DNA of 28,519 nucleotides from a virus: IMG/VR virus record IMGVR_UViG_3300008266_001651, positions 1 through 28,519 of that record, one strand, 5' to 3'. The notes under the pieces are model-generated. The model had not been told where the DNA came from. It saw only the letters and a list, made by a program, of their open reading frames with translations, and made no database searches. Position 1 is the stretch's first letter. The number at the start of each line of letters is the position of its first letter. The position numbers and the translations under genes are program-made. This document shows, one piece after another, positions 28,145 through 28,519 of this stretch.

Positions 28145-28519
28145 CAATTCCTCCGTTGCCTAAGTCCCAGGGGGTCCGCAGCATTGTCTGCTGGTTGAGG
28201 CGCAGAAGCGGGTCCGGTAGCCGGCGCAGACCCAGGCGGCGGACGCATTGCCCTGCCAGCGCGAGCCTTCAGCGAGTCCATGTAGACCTTGTAGGCGTCC
28301 ATTTTCTGCTTCACAACACCAGGCTTGTCGCCTAGTTGCGGCGTCAGTTCTGCAGCCTTTTGGCGTGCTTCAGACTCGTTGACGCCCGCGCCTGTCGCAG
28401 CACGCAGCAGAGCCTCAGACATAGAGCTTGCAGCCTGTACAAACTTCTGCCGATCCTCGCTGCGCATGGTGTTGGCGATGTCTTCGCCAAACACCGGCAA
28501 CGTGCCGACAACACGCTCA
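28144..28519 (-). CDS. C-terminal part of another internal virion protein (cut by window edge)
   Basis: The frame is open through the right edge, so the start lies outside. The 124 visible residues include FGEDIANTMRSEDRQKFVQA, GVNESEARQKAAELTPQLGD, KMDAYKVYMDSLKARAG and a Pro/Ala-rich end. This helical C-terminal domain resembles the ends of large ejection-type virion proteins. It is coupled to the next gene. Much of the protein may be missing, so the function is a context-based inference. Confidence 0.6.
   Translation of the reverse strand, partial: ERVVGTLPVFGEDIANTMRSEDRQKFVQAASSMSEALLRAATGAGVNESEARQKAAELTPQLGDKPGVVKQKMDAYKVYMDSLKARAGRAMRPPPGSAPATGPASAPQPADNAADPLGLRQRRN

Overview
The window is most likely part of the genome of a temperate, podovirus-like phage of a high-GC proteobacterium, probably one of the Burkholderiales. 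Supporting this are a repressor/Cro switch, a tyrosine integrase, a P22-like portal, ejection-type virion proteins and a full lysis cassette. No host chromosomal gene is visible. Structural genes on the minus strand run off both edges: the major capsid gene is cut at the left edge and an internal virion protein gene at the right edge. The piece therefore looks like a cut through a circular or permuted genome whose remaining late genes lie outside the window. The host assignment rests on base composition and on tRNA-Ser(GGA)-like fragments, and is an inference.

Layout. (a) 13751 to 1, minus strand: a Cro-like regulator, a primase-helicase fusion, an iteron-like array (11341-11469), an HNH protein, small and large terminase, a second HNH protein, the portal, three small structural proteins, a three-domain LamG protein, four small proteins, a scaffold candidate and the major capsid protein. 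The capsid gene has its own promoter-like sequence and a structured leader. (b) 13835 to 22091, plus strand: a repressor that appears to lack the self-cleavage residues, small early genes, a recombination module (Sak4-like ATPase, DUF669 ssDNA-binding protein, Cas4/RecB-like nuclease, RuvC-like resolvase) and the integrase. (c) 22092-23188: two copies of an attP-like module, each with two 17-bp arm-type repeats around a 39-bp tRNA-Ser 5' half, flanking a solitary beta-class DNA methyltransferase gene. (d) 28519 to 23189, minus strand: internal virion/ejection proteins, a tail fibre with an S74 chaperone, small lysis-associated proteins, a holin and an endolysin.

How the parts work together. 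The switch region decides between lysogeny and two divergent programmes. Leftward transcription gives replication and packaging/structure; rightward transcription gives recombination and integration. The integrase has a perfect hairpin over its ribosome binding site. Its probable target is the anticodon-loop region of a tRNA-Ser gene, with the phage supplying the 5' half of the tRNA. The most unusual feature is the duplicated attachment module around the methyltransferase. Functional positions and spacings are kept in both copies while the DNA between them has diverged, so the methyltransferase cassette may be removable by, or acquired through, the phage's own integrase.
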